Shown piece after piece: positions 20,363 to 29,115 of a DNA stretch of 64,000 bases. Numbering within the stretch: position 1 is the stretch's first letter; the number at the start of each line of letters is the position of its first letter. Both the position numbers and the translations under genes were made by a program. The notes under the pieces were generated by a model. That model saw nothing but the letters and a program-made list of their open reading frames with translations. It was not told the DNA's origin and did no database searches. The DNA comes from Bradyrhizobium yuanmingense (lineage in GTDB: Bacteria; Pseudomonadota; Alphaproteobacteria; Rhizobiales; Xanthobacteraceae), in contig NZ_JARFML010000021.1 of assembly GCF_029167105.1 (NCBI RefSeq), forward strand, positions 82,528 to 146,527, in the 5' to 3' direction.

Positions 20363-21166
20363 TCACCGCACCGCCTCCTTCGCCCCGTTTGCCCGGCCGC
20401 GGGCGACGTCCAGAAACACCTCCTCCAGCGTGGTGCGGTTGTAGCGGGCCATGATCGCCTCGGGCGTATCGTCGTCCTCGATGCGGCCGCGCTTCATGAT
20501 GATGACGCGGTCGCAGAGCCGCTCGACCTCGAGCATGTTGTGCGAGGCGAGGAGAATGGTGGCGTTGTTGTCCCGGCGATACCGCTCCAGATGCGCCCGC
20601 ACCCAATCGGCGGTATCGGGGTCGAGCGAGGCGGTCGGCTCGTCCAGGAGCAGCAGCTCGGGCTGATTGATCAGCGCCTTCGCCAGCGCAACGCGGGTCT
20701 TCTGCCCGGCGGACAGCTTGCCGTTGGCGCGGTCGATGAAATCGCCGAGGTCGAGGTCGGCGACGAGCCTGGCAATGCGGTCAGCGAGGTTCTTGACCGC
20801 ATAGAGCTTGCCGAACACGGTGAGGTTCTGCCGCACGGTGAGCCGCATCGGCATATCCACATAGGGGCTTTCGAAATTCATCCGCCCCAGCACGGACGCA
20901 CTCTCATCCGGCATCTCGTGACCGAGCACCTGCACGCGGCCGGAGGTCGGCAGCACCAGGCCCATGATCATCGCGATGGTCGTGGTCTTGCCGGCGCCGT
21001 TGCCGCCGAGCAGCCCGGTGATGCTGCCGCGCGGCAGCGAAAAGGAGATGTCGTCGACGGCGCGGGTCTGCTTGTAGACCTTGACGAGGTGATCGACCGC
21101 AATTGCCGCGGACGAATCTCGATCCGCGACAGTCGGCCGACTTGAAGCCTTGCCATTCTCGGTCAT
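20363..21166 (-). CDS. ABC-2 type transporter ATP-binding protein
   Basis: ATPase of 267 residues pairing with the permease downstream. Walker A is GGNGAGKTT. The signature is atypical, LSAGQKTRVALAKAL (LSAGQ rather than LSGGQ). Walker B is LLLLDEPTASLD, with the H-loop in ASHNMLEVERL. The unusual MNFESPYVDMPMRLTVRQNL segment takes the Q-loop position. The start is the ATG at 21166 (MTENGKASS). It is divergent from regS, 119 nt away, so the two promoters share that gap. Confidence 0.92.
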   Translation of the reverse strand: MTENGKASSRPTVADRDSSAAIAVDHLVKVYKQTRAVDDISFSLPRGSITGLLGGNGAGKTTTIAMIMGLVLPTSGRVQVLGHEMPDESASVLGRMNFESPYVDMPMRLTVRQNLTVFGKLYAVKNLADRIARLVADLDLGDFIDRANGKLSAGQKTRVALAKALINQPELLLLDEPTASLDPDTADWVRAHLERYRRDNNATILLASHNMLEVERLCDRVIIMKRGRIEDDDTPEAIMARYNRTTLEEVFLDVARGRANGAKEAVR

Positions 21167-21285
21167 GCTGGCCGTTCTTCTGCTATTGCATCGGCGAGCG
21201 CAAGGCTCGATGTAAGGGCTCCTCACCGGGCGGTTCCGTCAGCCCGGCGTCCGTGACCTTGGAAGGCGCCGCCACATTGGCCGAT

Positions 21286-22608
21286 ATGACCAAAATTGCC
21301 GATTCCGACTTCCATCACGCGCAGCGGCATATCCGGCTGGACACGATTCTGCGGCTGCGCTGGCTGGCGGTGCTGGGGCAGCTCGCCGCGATCTTCATCG
21401 TGGCCCAGGGGCTGGAGTTCAACGTCGAGATCATTCCCTGCGTCAGCATCATCGCGCTCTCGGCGGCGCTCAACCTCGCACTGCAGACCGCAGCCAATCC
21501 GATGCAGCGGCTGGAGCCGATGCAGGCGGCCGGCCTGCTCGCGCTGAACATCGTCGAGCTGGCCGGCCTGTTGTTCTTCACCGGCGGACTGCAGAACCCG
21601 TTCTCGTTCCTGTTCCTCGCGCCCGTGCTGATCTCGGCCACGGCGCTGCCGGCCCGTTTCACCTTCGGCCTCGGCCTGCTCGCGGTGGCCTGCGCGTCGG
21701 TCCTGTTCTTCTTCCATTTTCCGCTGCCGTGGGATTCCGAGGATCCCCTGGTGCTGCCGCCCGTCTATCTCGTCGGGGTCTGGCTTTCGATTGCGCTCGC
21801 GATCGGCGTCACCAGCCTCTACTCGTTCCAGGTGACCGAGGAGGCGCGCAAGCTTGCGGACGCGCTGGCCGCAACCGAGCTGGTGCTGACGCGCGAGCAG
21901 CACCTGACCCAGCTCGACGGCCTTGCCGCCGCGGCCGCACACGAGCTCGGCACGCCGCTCGCGACGATCTTCCTGATCTCGCGCGAGCTGGAAAAGACAG
22001 TGAAGGAGCCAAGCATCGCCGCCGACCTGAAGACCTTGCGCGAGCAGACCCAGCGCTGCCGCGACATCCTCAGCAAGATCACCCAGCTTTCCCCCACCGG
22101 CGCGCCGTTCGACCACATGAAGCTGTCGGAGCTGATCGAGGAGGTGGTGGCGCCGCATCGCGATTTCGGCGTCGAGATCAAGGTGCGGATCGCGGTGGCC
22201 GCGGCGGCGGAGCCGGTCGGCTCGCGCAATCCCGCGATCCTCTACGGCATCGGCAACATCGTCGAGAACGCGGTCGATTTCGCCCGCACCACCGTCGAGG
22301 TTAACGCCTGGTGGAACCAGGACCATATCGAGCTCGTGATCTCCGACGACGGACCGGGCATTCCACCCGATATCCTCAACCGGATCGGCGAGCCCTATCT
22401 GTCGCGGCGACGCCCCCACGACGATGGTAGCGGCGAACGGCGCGGCCTCGGCCTCGGCGTCTTCATCGCGCGCACCCTGCTGGAGCGCACCGGCGCCAAG
22501 GTCTCGTTTACCAACCGGATCTTTCCGGACCATGGTGCGGTGGTTCAGATCACATGGCCGAGACAGCGTTTTGAGGCTATCGAGACGCTCGAAGAAACAA
22601 TAGGATAG
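21286..22608 (+). CDS. regS: Redox-responsive sensor histidine kinase RegS (RegB/PrrB/ActS family)
   Basis: Membrane kinase of 440 residues with six hydrophobic helices (about 25-185). The family hallmark GGLQNPF at 100-106 is the quinone-sensing loop of RegB relatives. The phospho-acceptor is His219 in AAAHELGTPLATI. The conserved redox cysteine is Cys258 in LREQTQRCRDIL, equivalent to the one that controls RegB activity. The N and G boxes (NIVENAVDFA, DDGPGI, GLGLGVFIA) are intact. The response regulator follows 102 nt later. In Bradyrhizobium the pair links redox state to nifA and other genes. The ATG at 21286 gives the family length. Confidence 0.95.
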   Translation: MTKIADSDFHHAQRHIRLDTILRLRWLAVLGQLAAIFIVAQGLEFNVEIIPCVSIIALSAALNLALQTAANPMQRLEPMQAAGLLALNIVELAGLLFFTGGLQNPFSFLFLAPVLISATALPARFTFGLGLLAVACASVLFFFHFPLPWDSEDPLVLPPVYLVGVWLSIALAIGVTSLYSFQVTEEARKLADALAATELVLTREQHLTQLDGLAAAAAHELGTPLATIFLISRELEKTVKEPSIAADLKTLREQTQRCRDILSKITQLSPTGAPFDHMKLSELIEEVVAPHRDFGVEIKVRIAVAAAAEPVGSRNPAILYGIGNIVENAVDFARTTVEVNAWWNQDHIELVISDDGPGIPPDILNRIGEPYLSRRRPHDDGSGERRGLGLGVFIARTLLERTGAKVSFTNRIFPDHGAVVQITWPRQRFEAIETLEETIG

Positions 22609-22710
22609 CCGCGACCTTGCGTCGCACAACGGGCCGGGTCGACCATTTGCCGCCTTGGCACCGCGCGATTGCGACGCCATATGTCGATGCGCTGGAGAGA
22701 GGAAACCACC

Positions 22711-23265
22711 TTGAACGCCATTGCCGAACTGAACGAACAGGCCGACCGCTCGCTGCTCATCGTTGAAGACGACAAGCCGTTTCTGGAGCGTTTGTCACGG
22801 GCCATGGAGAGCCGCGGCTTTTCGGTGACATCATGCGACACGGTCTCGGACGGGCTTGCGCAGATCGGCAAATCGGCGCCGGCGTTCGCGGTGGTGGATC
22901 TGCGGCTCGGCGACGGCAACGGCCTCGACGTGGTCTCGGCGCTGAAGAAGAAGCGGCCGGATGCGCGCGCGATCGTGCTGACCGGCTACGGCAACATCGC
23001 CACTGCGGTGACCGCGGTGAAGATGGGCGCGATCGATTATCTCTCCAAGCCCGCGGATGCCGACGACGTCGTCGCCGCACTGCTGTCGACCAACACGGAC
23101 AAATCCGAGCTGCCGGCCAACCCGATGTCGGCCGACCGCGTCCGCTGGGAGCACATCCAGCGCATCTACGAGATGTGCAACCGCAACGTCTCGGAAACGG
23201 CGCGCCGGCTCAACATGCACCGGCGCACGCTGCAGCGGATCCTGGCCAAGCGCGCGCCGAGGTAG
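22711..23265 (+). CDS. regR: Response regulator RegR (ActR/PrrA family)
   Basis: Two-domain regulator of 184 residues. The receiver has the acidic pair ED at 19-20 and phospho-acceptor Asp63 (VVDLRLGDG), with the SKP lysine near 106. The C-terminal DNA-binding domain is the Fis-like helix-turn-helix NVSETARRLNMHRRTLQRIL typical of this family. I prefer the TTG at 22711, which has GAGAGGAAA upstream and gives the phospho-acceptor at position 63. In-frame ATG codons at 22681 and 22687 would add up to ten residues. RegS phosphorylates it; the two genes are probably cotranscribed. Confidence 0.94.
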   Translation: MNAIAELNEQADRSLLIVEDDKPFLERLSRAMESRGFSVTSCDTVSDGLAQIGKSAPAFAVVDLRLGDGNGLDVVSALKKKRPDARAIVLTGYGNIATAVTAVKMGAIDYLSKPADADDVVAALLSTNTDKSELPANPMSADRVRWEHIQRIYEMCNRNVSETARRLNMHRRTLQRILAKRAPR

Positions 23266-23270
23266 CGGTC

Positions 23271-23387
23271 GCGTAGGGTGGGTTAGCATGCGGATGCGCG
23301 AAGCGCATTCGCTGGCGTAACCCACCATGCATTAGCGTTTGCCGAACCAACTTGGTGGGTTACGCCTTCGGCTAACCCACCCTACGC
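23271..23387. repeat. GTAGGGTGGGTTAGC palindromic repeat, long copy
   Basis: GCGTAGGGTGGGTTAGC and GCTAACCCACCCTACGC form perfect 17-bp terminal inverted repeats about 117 bp apart. Inside are GCGTAACCCACCA and TTGGTGGGTTACGC as a second inverted pair and an ATGCGCGAAGCGCAT hairpin. It follows regR and precedes the mmcB stop, so it lies between convergent genes. Confidence 0.8.
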
Positions 23388-23389
23388 GT

Positions 23390-23878
23390 TCATTCCCAGA
23401 AATCCGCATGCCCCTGCGGATCGACCAGCCGGTTGATCCGCAAGGCCGCCGCCATCGCGAAACGTACCGTCATCTGCTTGCGGGTGGCGGCGGCGAGCTT
23501 GTGCTCGGGTGCCTCGCAATGCAGGTGCGCGCCGTAGGCGTCGGCGACGATCAGGCCGGTGTCACCGGGGAAGATCTCGCACGGCAGATCCTGCGTGAAG
23601 GCGAAGAACAGCCGGTCGCAATGGGCGCGATATTCGTGCCATTTCTGATCGGCGCGCAGATCCTCGATCGACGACTTGATCTCGACGATCCAGATCTCGC
23701 CGCGCTCGTTCAGCGCGACGAGATCGGCGCGCCGGCCCGACGGCAACGGCAATTCGCTGATGCAGGAGAAGCCGAGCGAGCGCAACAGACGCGCGGTACC
23801 GCGCGCGATCGCCAGCGCCGTCTCCGACTGGCGGCGGTCCGGCGGCGGCACGAGTGTGATGCGGGCGGTGTTGTCCAT
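23390..23878 (-). CDS. mmcB: MmcB-family DNA repair nuclease
   Basis: Protein of 162 residues related to MmcB, a mitomycin-C-inducible repair protein first described in Caulobacter. It has a PD-(D/E)XK nuclease core: Asp52 in GRRADLVAL, then Glu67-Ile-Lys69 in IWIVEIKSS. A conserved DLRADQKWHEYRAHCDRLFFAF segment follows. The start at 23878 (MDNTARITL) excludes an upstream extension that overlaps a palindromic repeat. The gene stands alone. Whether it is SOS-controlled cannot be judged; I saw no obvious LexA box. Confidence 0.87.
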   Translation of the reverse strand: MDNTARITLVPPPDRRQSETALAIARGTARLLRSLGFSCISELPLPSGRRADLVALNERGEIWIVEIKSSIEDLRADQKWHEYRAHCDRLFFAFTQDLPCEIFPGDTGLIVADAYGAHLHCEAPEHKLAAATRKQMTVRFAMAAALRINRLVDPQGHADFWE

Positions 23879-23930
23879 GGCGGCAGAATAGCCGATTCCG
23901 TGAGAGGCGAACACCATCTCCCCACCCGTT

Positions 23931-24095
23931 GTTCCCGGGCGCGCCACTTGGCGCGAGCCCGGAATCCATAACCACAGGCCTGGTTGTGAGCGACGCGGGT
24001 AACGCCGAGCGATCGCAAAACGCCTTCCTGTGGTTATGGGTCCTCAGATGCGCAATTGCGCATCATAGCTCGCGCTTTGCGCGCCCCGGGACGAC
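23931..24095. repeat. Composite palindromic element with ATAACCACAG arms
   Basis: A second copy of the element at 20166. It has a GTTCCCGGGCGCGCC left end, a GCGCGCCCCGGGACGAC right end, and inner arms CCATAACCACAGG and CCTGTGGTTATGG. The loop holds GGTAACGCCGAGCGATCGC. The ATGCGCAATTGCGCAT insertion is present here in the right arm instead of the left. It lies between mmcB and the glucosidase stop codon. Confidence 0.8.
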
Positions 24096-24097
24096 AG

Positions 24098-25699
24098 TTA
24101 GGTGGGCGCCGCCACCACCACGCCCTCATTGCCGCGCAGGTCCAGCACGCCTTCGATCTCCTCGCCTTCGCGATCCAGGAACGTCGACAGCAGGATGCTG
24201 CTGCCGAAACGGATCGCGCTGGTGGTCACCGCGACCGGATCGGGGCCGAGATTGAGCGCCACGATGACGGCCTTGCCGCCGGCCTCGCGGCGGTAGATCA
24301 GGAGATCGCCTTGCGCGGAGATCGGATGATAATCGCCCGCGACCAGCGGGGGGCAGCTCTTCCGCAAACCGATCAGGCGCTTGTAGAGACTGAGGATAGA
24401 GCGCGGATCGGCTTCGAGATTGGCGACATTCTCGCGGATGTGGTCCTCCGGCAGCGGCAGCCACGGCCTTGCTTGCGAAAAACCGGCGAAGTTCGAGGAA
24501 TCCCATTGCATCGGGGTGCGGCAGCCGTCGCGGCCGACCCCGATGCCGGGCACGTTCTTCTCGAAGGGATCGCGCACGTCCTCCGGCGCGATCGCGAGCT
24601 GGTGCATGCCGATCTCGTCACCGTAGTAAAGCGTCGGCGTGCCGCGCAGCGTCAGCAGCAGCATGGCCGCGACGCGGGCCTGCTCGGGCCCGACGCGGCT
24701 CGCGACGCGCGGACGATCGTGATTGCCGAGCACCCAGTTCGGCCAGGCGCCGCGCGGCAATGCCTTTTCGTAATCCTCGATGATCTTTTCGATCGAGCGG
24801 GCGCTCCAGAAGGTCGAGAGCAGCGCGAAGTTGAACGGCATCTGCGCGCCGGTGAGATCGTTGCCGTAATAGGCCATGAGCCGGTGCAGCGGCAGATAGA
24901 TCTCGCCGATCAAGACGCGCGCGCCATAGGAATCGGTGACGCGCCGCATCTCGGCGATGACGTCATGCACCTCAGCCTGGTCGGTGGAATACTGCGTGAG
25001 GATTTTTTCGTTCGGCGGACGGCCCTCGACGTAGTGCGGGTTGGCCGGATTGTCGCGGAATTCGGCGTCCTTGATCAGGTGCCAGATCACGTCGACGCGA
25101 AAGCCGTCGACGCCCTTGTCCAGCCAGAACCGCATCACGTCGTAGATCGCGGCGCGAACGTCCGGATTGCGCCAATTGAGATCCGGCTGCTGGGCGAGGA
25201 AAGCGTGGTAGTAATATTGCCCCGTGGTCTCGTCGAAAGCCCACGCGCTGCCGCCGAACTCGGACAGCCAATTGTTGGGCGCGCCGCCGCCTGGCGCGGG
25301 ATCGCGCCAGATGTACCAGTCGCGCTTGGGATTGTCGCGCGAGGATCGGCTCTCGATGAACCAGGGATGCTGGTCGGAGGTGTGGTTCGGCACGAGATCG
25401 AGGATCAGCTTCAGGCCGTTGTCGTGGGCAGCCGCGAGCAATGCGTCGAAATCTGCCATCGTGCCGAACAGCGGCTCGATGCCGACATAATCCGAGATGT
25501 CGTAGCCGAAATCGGCCATCGGCGAGGGAAAGATCGGCGACAGCCAGATCGCATCGACGCCGAGCGATTTGACGTAAGGCAGTCTCTTGAGAATGCCGGC
25601 GAGATCGCCGACGCCGTCACCGTCCGAGTCCTGAAACGAGCGCGGATAAATCTGATAGAAGATGCCGTCGCGCCACCAATTCTCGTTGTCGTGAGCCAT
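24098..25699 (-). CDS. GH13 alpha-glucosidase (oligo-1,6-glucosidase-like)
   Basis: Glycoside hydrolase of 533 residues with the (beta/alpha)8 barrel of GH13. The N-terminus WWRDGIFYQIYPRSFQDSDGDGVGD is typical of alpha-glucosidases and oligo-1,6-glucosidases. The catalytic nucleophile is Asp203 (DGFRVDVIWH), the acid/base Glu266 (LIGEIYLP) and the transition-state Asp328 (GNHDRPR). The C-terminal beta domain is short. There is no signal peptide, so it is cytoplasmic and probably hydrolyses short alpha-glucosides. The ATG at 25699 is preferred. The divergent MBL gene starts 161 nt away. Confidence 0.92.
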   Translation of the reverse strand: MAHDNENWWRDGIFYQIYPRSFQDSDGDGVGDLAGILKRLPYVKSLGVDAIWLSPIFPSPMADFGYDISDYVGIEPLFGTMADFDALLAAAHDNGLKLILDLVPNHTSDQHPWFIESRSSRDNPKRDWYIWRDPAPGGGAPNNWLSEFGGSAWAFDETTGQYYYHAFLAQQPDLNWRNPDVRAAIYDVMRFWLDKGVDGFRVDVIWHLIKDAEFRDNPANPHYVEGRPPNEKILTQYSTDQAEVHDVIAEMRRVTDSYGARVLIGEIYLPLHRLMAYYGNDLTGAQMPFNFALLSTFWSARSIEKIIEDYEKALPRGAWPNWVLGNHDRPRVASRVGPEQARVAAMLLLTLRGTPTLYYGDEIGMHQLAIAPEDVRDPFEKNVPGIGVGRDGCRTPMQWDSSNFAGFSQARPWLPLPEDHIRENVANLEADPRSILSLYKRLIGLRKSCPPLVAGDYHPISAQGDLLIYRREAGGKAVIVALNLGPDPVAVTTSAIRFGSSILLSTFLDREGEEIEGVLDLRGNEGVVVAAPT

Positions 25700-25860
25700 G
25701 CCGAAGACCACCCAAATCTGACGCCTTGCGCGGGAGAACGCCACAGCAACGCCTCGGTTCGAATTGGCAGGCCAATTGGGACGGCCGTGTGACGGTTGTT
25801 CCCCGGTGCGGGGACGAATCTTTTGCTTGGCGGCTCGGCAAAAATCGGCATTGTGAGGCC

Positions 25861-26541
25861 ATGACCGAGCAAAACGACACCCAGGAATCCCGGCAAGCCA
25901 AGGCGGGCGCGATCATCGTTCCCGTGACGCTGTTCGAACAGAACTGCACCATCATCTGGGACGAGCCTTCCAAGAAGGCCGTGGTGATCGATCCCGGCGG
26001 CGACGTGCCGAAGATCCTGGACGCGATCAAGCAGACCGGCGTCACCGTGGAGAAGATCTGGCTGACCCATGGCCATATCGACCACGTCGGCGGCGCGGCC
26101 GAGCTGCGCGATGCGCTGACGGTGCCGATCGAGGGACCGCATGTCGCGGACAAATTCCTGCTCGACAACGTCGTGGCGAGCGGCGCGCGCTTCGGCATGA
26201 CCGGAGGACGCGATTTCACGCCCGACCGCTGGCTCGACGAGGGCGACAGCGTGTCGATCGGCGGCTTGCAGTTCGACATCCTGCATTGTCCGGGTCATTC
26301 GCCCGGCAGCGTGGTGTTCTTCAACAAGGATCTGCGGTTTGCCCATGTCGGCGACGTCCTGTTCGCCGGCTCGGTCGGACGCACCGACCTGCCCGGCGGC
26401 AGTCACGCCACGCTGATCGATTCGATCAAGACGAAATTGCTGCCGCTCGGCGACGATGTCGGCTTCATCTGCGGCCACGGCGCCGGCTCGAGCATCGGCC
26501 AGGAACGGATGACCAATCCGTTCATCACCGGCGAGATGTAG
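25861..26541 (+). CDS. MBL-fold hydrolase (glyoxalase II-like, YcbL type)
   Basis: Metallo-beta-lactamase-fold protein of 226 residues. The metal-binding motif THGHIDHVGG is near residue 62. The second metal ligands are in HCPGHSPGSVVF and HVGDVLFAGSVGRTDLPGG, and the final His is in ICGHGAGSSIGQE. This arrangement matches the YcbL/glyoxalase II-like group of thioester or related hydrolases. The substrate is not known. Its stop codon is only 2 nt from that of the convergent HxlR gene. Confidence 0.88.
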   Translation: MTEQNDTQESRQAKAGAIIVPVTLFEQNCTIIWDEPSKKAVVIDPGGDVPKILDAIKQTGVTVEKIWLTHGHIDHVGGAAELRDALTVPIEGPHVADKFLLDNVVASGARFGMTGGRDFTPDRWLDEGDSVSIGGLQFDILHCPGHSPGSVVFFNKDLRFAHVGDVLFAGSVGRTDLPGGSHATLIDSIKTKLLPLGDDVGFICGHGAGSSIGQERMTNPFITGEM

Positions 26542-26543
26542 GC

Positions 26544-26912
26544 TTATTCAGCGGCGTCCGCGAGTGCCGTCGCCTCACCGAGATTGCGCTCGCCCCACTC
26601 GCGGATTGCGGCAACGACAGGGACGAAGCTCTTGCCCTTGCGCGTCAGGCGGTACTCGACCTTGGGCGGGACCTCGCCGAAATCCTTGCGGTCGATCAGG
26701 CCGCTCATCGTCAACGCCTTCAATTCACGGCTGAGCACGCGCGGGGTGATCTCGGCGCTGCCTGACGCACCGCGCAGCAAGCCGCTTCTGATCTCGCCGT
26801 AGCGGCGCGGGCCGTCCTTGAGATCCCAAACGATGCGCAGCTTGTATTTGCCACTGATCATCTTCTGGAACGCTGCAACCGGACAGGTGCGCGCGGGAGA
26901 TGTCTTCGCCAT
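26544..26912 (-). CDS. HxlR-family transcriptional regulator
   Basis: Winged-helix regulator of 122 residues. It shows the HxlR family signature: CPVAAFQKMISGKYKLRIVWDL near the N-terminus, with a single conserved Cys at position 10, then RYGEIRSGL and ITPRVLSRELKALTMSGLI in the recognition region. Family members often sense quinones, aldehydes or oxidants through that cysteine. The ATG at 26912 has GGAGG upstream at about 26919. It is divergent from a small ABM-like gene, and the shared gap holds a direct repeat that may be its operator. Confidence 0.9.
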   Translation of the reverse strand: MAKTSPARTCPVAAFQKMISGKYKLRIVWDLKDGPRRYGEIRSGLLRGASGSAEITPRVLSRELKALTMSGLIDRKDFGEVPPKVEYRLTRKGKSFVPVVAAIREWGERNLGEATALADAAE

Positions 26913-27021
26913 GTCGTTTCCTCCATGTGGAAGATTCTTGTTTTGACGCGTTTTCTTTACGCGAACCGGTACCACTTCGCTCGAAACGCTATGCGACGAG
27001 GATAGGAGCAGCGGCGAAAAA

Positions 27022-27048
27022 GTCCATACTATCAATTTTGTCCATACT
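27022..27048. promoter_or_regulatory. Direct repeat GTCCATACT, candidate HxlR operator
   Basis: GTCCATACT occurs at 27022-27030 and again at 27040-27048, an 18-bp period, with an AT-rich spacer ATCAATTTT. It lies in the 193-nt gap between the divergent HxlR and ABM-like genes, 58 nt before the latter's start. Divergent autoregulation from such a site is common for this family; binding here is an inference. Confidence 0.45.
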
Positions 27049-27105
27049 TGCGGGATCGTATCGAGCGCGCAGATGATGACGCACAAGACGAACAGGGAGC
27101 GTCAC

Positions 27106-27408
27106 ATGAAGCACTTCATGATCAGATACGAGTTCAAGAACGGCACGCCGGAGGAATGGCACCGCGAGATCGGCCGCTTCATCAAGGCGATCGACGCCGA
27201 TGCGGAGCTGAAGGGGAGGATCGGCTATCGTTGCCTGAAGCATCGCGACGACGGCAGCTATCTCCACTTCGCCAGCGTCGCCGACGATGCTGCGCAAAAA
27301 GCGCTGCAATCGCGCGACTTCTTCAAGCACTATCAGGAGGTGACGCGGAAGGTCGCGGGCGGCGAGGTGACGGTGACGCCGGTCGAGGTGATCGATCAGA
27401 CGGGGTAG
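27106..27408 (+). CDS. Small ABM/ferredoxin-fold protein
   Basis: Protein of 100 residues with the dimeric alpha/beta barrel pattern of antibiotic-biosynthesis-monooxygenase-like proteins. It begins MKHFMIRYEFKNG, has a helix at EEWHREIGRFIKAI, and then the strand pairs YRCLKHRDDGSYLHFASVAD and VTVTPVEVID. AGGGAG lies upstream of the ATG at 27106. It is the divergent neighbour of the HxlR regulator and so its likely target. A role in quinone or aldehyde detoxification is possible but not shown by the sequence. Confidence 0.75.
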   Translation: MKHFMIRYEFKNGTPEEWHREIGRFIKAIDADAELKGRIGYRCLKHRDDGSYLHFASVADDAAQKALQSRDFFKHYQEVTRKVAGGEVTVTPVEVIDQTG

Positions 27409-27441
27409 ACTCTGCCCTCCGGGACGACCGTGGGAGTGGAG

Positions 27442-28641
27442 CTACTTCATCAATCCGGCCGCCGTGAGCGCGCGCGTGATGATCTGGCCGAGGTCGAAGC
27501 CGCGCGCCTTCTCGCGCTGCGGCTCGGCCGGCTCGGCGGCGACCGCGGTGCGGATCGAGCGGGCGAGATGCGGCGCGGGCGAGAGCGCTGGCTTCGCAGT
27601 AGGCTTCGTGGCGGATTTGGTGACGGGCTTGGCTTCCGCCTTCGTCGTCGCGGCGTCCGGAATCCAGCCGGTGAGCGCGAAGAACTTCGCGATGTGGTAG
27701 GACGAGGAGATGCCGGCCTCGATCAGGAAGGCGCCTTCGATGCCGTAACGCTGATCGTTGTCCGCGAGCCCCAGCGGCGTGCCGTGCGCCATGTCGGTGA
27801 TGGCATAGGACTCGACCAGCGTCTCGCCGTCCTTGTCCCACCAGGCCTGGCGCGGATAGCCGTCGACATTGGTCTCGGCCATCGGCATCTCGGGCAGGCC
27901 ATGCAGGTCGAGCCATTGCTTGACGATCTCGTTGGCATTGCCGGGATTGACGGTGCGGTCGGCACTGCCGTGCCACACCGAGACCCTCGGCCAGGGGCCG
28001 CGATGATCGGAGGCGCTGCGCACGAGATCGCCGAGCTCGCGCGCAGGACGCGCCGGGGAATGAAACATGCCGTCGAGCGCCTCGCGCAAGTTCGAGGCGA
28101 TGCCGTAAGGCAGTCCGGCAATGATCGCACCGGCCGCGAAAACTTCCGGATAGGTCGCGAGCATCACGGAGGTCATGCCGCCGCCGGCCGAGAGGCCGGT
28201 GATGAAGACGCGCCTGGGATCGATGCGATGCGTCTTCATCATGTGCGCGATCATCGCGCGGATCGAACGCGGCTCGCCGCTGTCCCGCGCGGTGTCCTCC
28301 GGATTGAACCAGTTGAAGCAGGTGTTGGCATTGTTGATGCGCTGCTGCTCTGGCATCAACAGCGCAAAGCCGTAATGTTGCGCGAGCGTCGACCAGCCCG
28401 CGCCGAGATCGTAAGCAGCCGCCGTTTGCCCGCAGCCGTGCAGCACGACGACGAGCGCGCGCGGCCGCTGCAATTGCGCCGGCACGAACGCGAACATGCG
28501 CAAGGCGCCGGGATTGTCGCCGAAGCCGGTGACCTCCTGCAGCGGGCTGAGTCCAGCTGCACCGCGGCCGGGCTCGGCGAAGCGCAGTCCGTCCAGCCGG
28601 GGCAGACGTCTCAACAGATCGATGTTTCTGGCTAACGACAC
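27442..28641 (-). CDS. PHB-type esterase (extracellular PHB depolymerase family)
   Basis: Alpha/beta hydrolase of 399 residues of the PHB-depolymerase esterase family. The oxyanion-hole region is VVVLHGCGQTAAAYD. The nucleophile serine is in GLSAGGGMT. The aspartate is probably in WHGSADRTVNP and the His near MAHGTPLG. A Lys/Ala/Pro-rich linker (about 300-355) precedes a conserved-looking C-terminal tail ending IITRALTAAGLMK. I choose the GTG at 28641, with AGGAAC upstream; no signal peptide follows, unlike secreted depolymerases. Substrates may be short esters rather than PHB. Confidence 0.88.
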   Translation of the reverse strand: MSLARNIDLLRRLPRLDGLRFAEPGRGAAGLSPLQEVTGFGDNPGALRMFAFVPAQLQRPRALVVVLHGCGQTAAAYDLGAGWSTLAQHYGFALLMPEQQRINNANTCFNWFNPEDTARDSGEPRSIRAMIAHMMKTHRIDPRRVFITGLSAGGGMTSVMLATYPEVFAAGAIIAGLPYGIASNLREALDGMFHSPARPARELGDLVRSASDHRGPWPRVSVWHGSADRTVNPGNANEIVKQWLDLHGLPEMPMAETNVDGYPRQAWWDKDGETLVESYAITDMAHGTPLGLADNDQRYGIEGAFLIEAGISSSYHIAKFFALTGWIPDAATTKAEAKPVTKSATKPTAKPALSPAPHLARSIRTAVAAEPAEPQREKARGFDLGQIITRALTAAGLMK

Positions 28642-28658
28642 GGCAAGTTCCTGGTGGG

Positions 28659-28673
28659 GGACGTTCAACGTCC
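28659..28673. promoter_or_regulatory. Palindrome GGACGTT-C-AACGTCC upstream of the esterase
   Basis: A perfect 7-bp inverted repeat with one central base, ending 18 nt before the GTG start of the PHB-type esterase. It could be an operator. The rest of the 28642-29115 gap contains a TGTCA/TGACA pair at 28843-28856 nearer the divergent monooxygenase, but no gene that I can support. Confidence 0.35.
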
Positions 28674-29115
28674 AGCCCAACCAGATAGTTGCTGCGGCGC
28701 AAAATAAAAAGACCGTGCGCTGTCAATCTCGGGAAATTGGCCGAAAATGCGCAAGAATCCGCACGTATTAACCGCAACGTCGCAATCTCGTGCCGATGCG
28801 CGGCGCATCCGCGCCGAAAAATGCGGCGCCGATCATGACGAATGTCACAAATGACACGAGCGAGGCGAGCAATTCTGCGCGCGCTGATTGTGAGGCTTCG
28901 ACGCGCGGTGTCGAACGCGAATGAACAGACCGGCCCAATCGCGCTGCGTGTCGTTATCGTGACGAAGCGCGAAGCGGGCGAGGACTACGCAACGTCTCGC
29001 TTGCCACCGCGCATGCCTGCATTCCACCGCGCGGGACATCGCGTGATTGCGTTCGTGCCGTCAGGCACGTAGCCTGACACGACCAACAAACAGAAAATTC
29101 AGCCGGAGAGAACAC

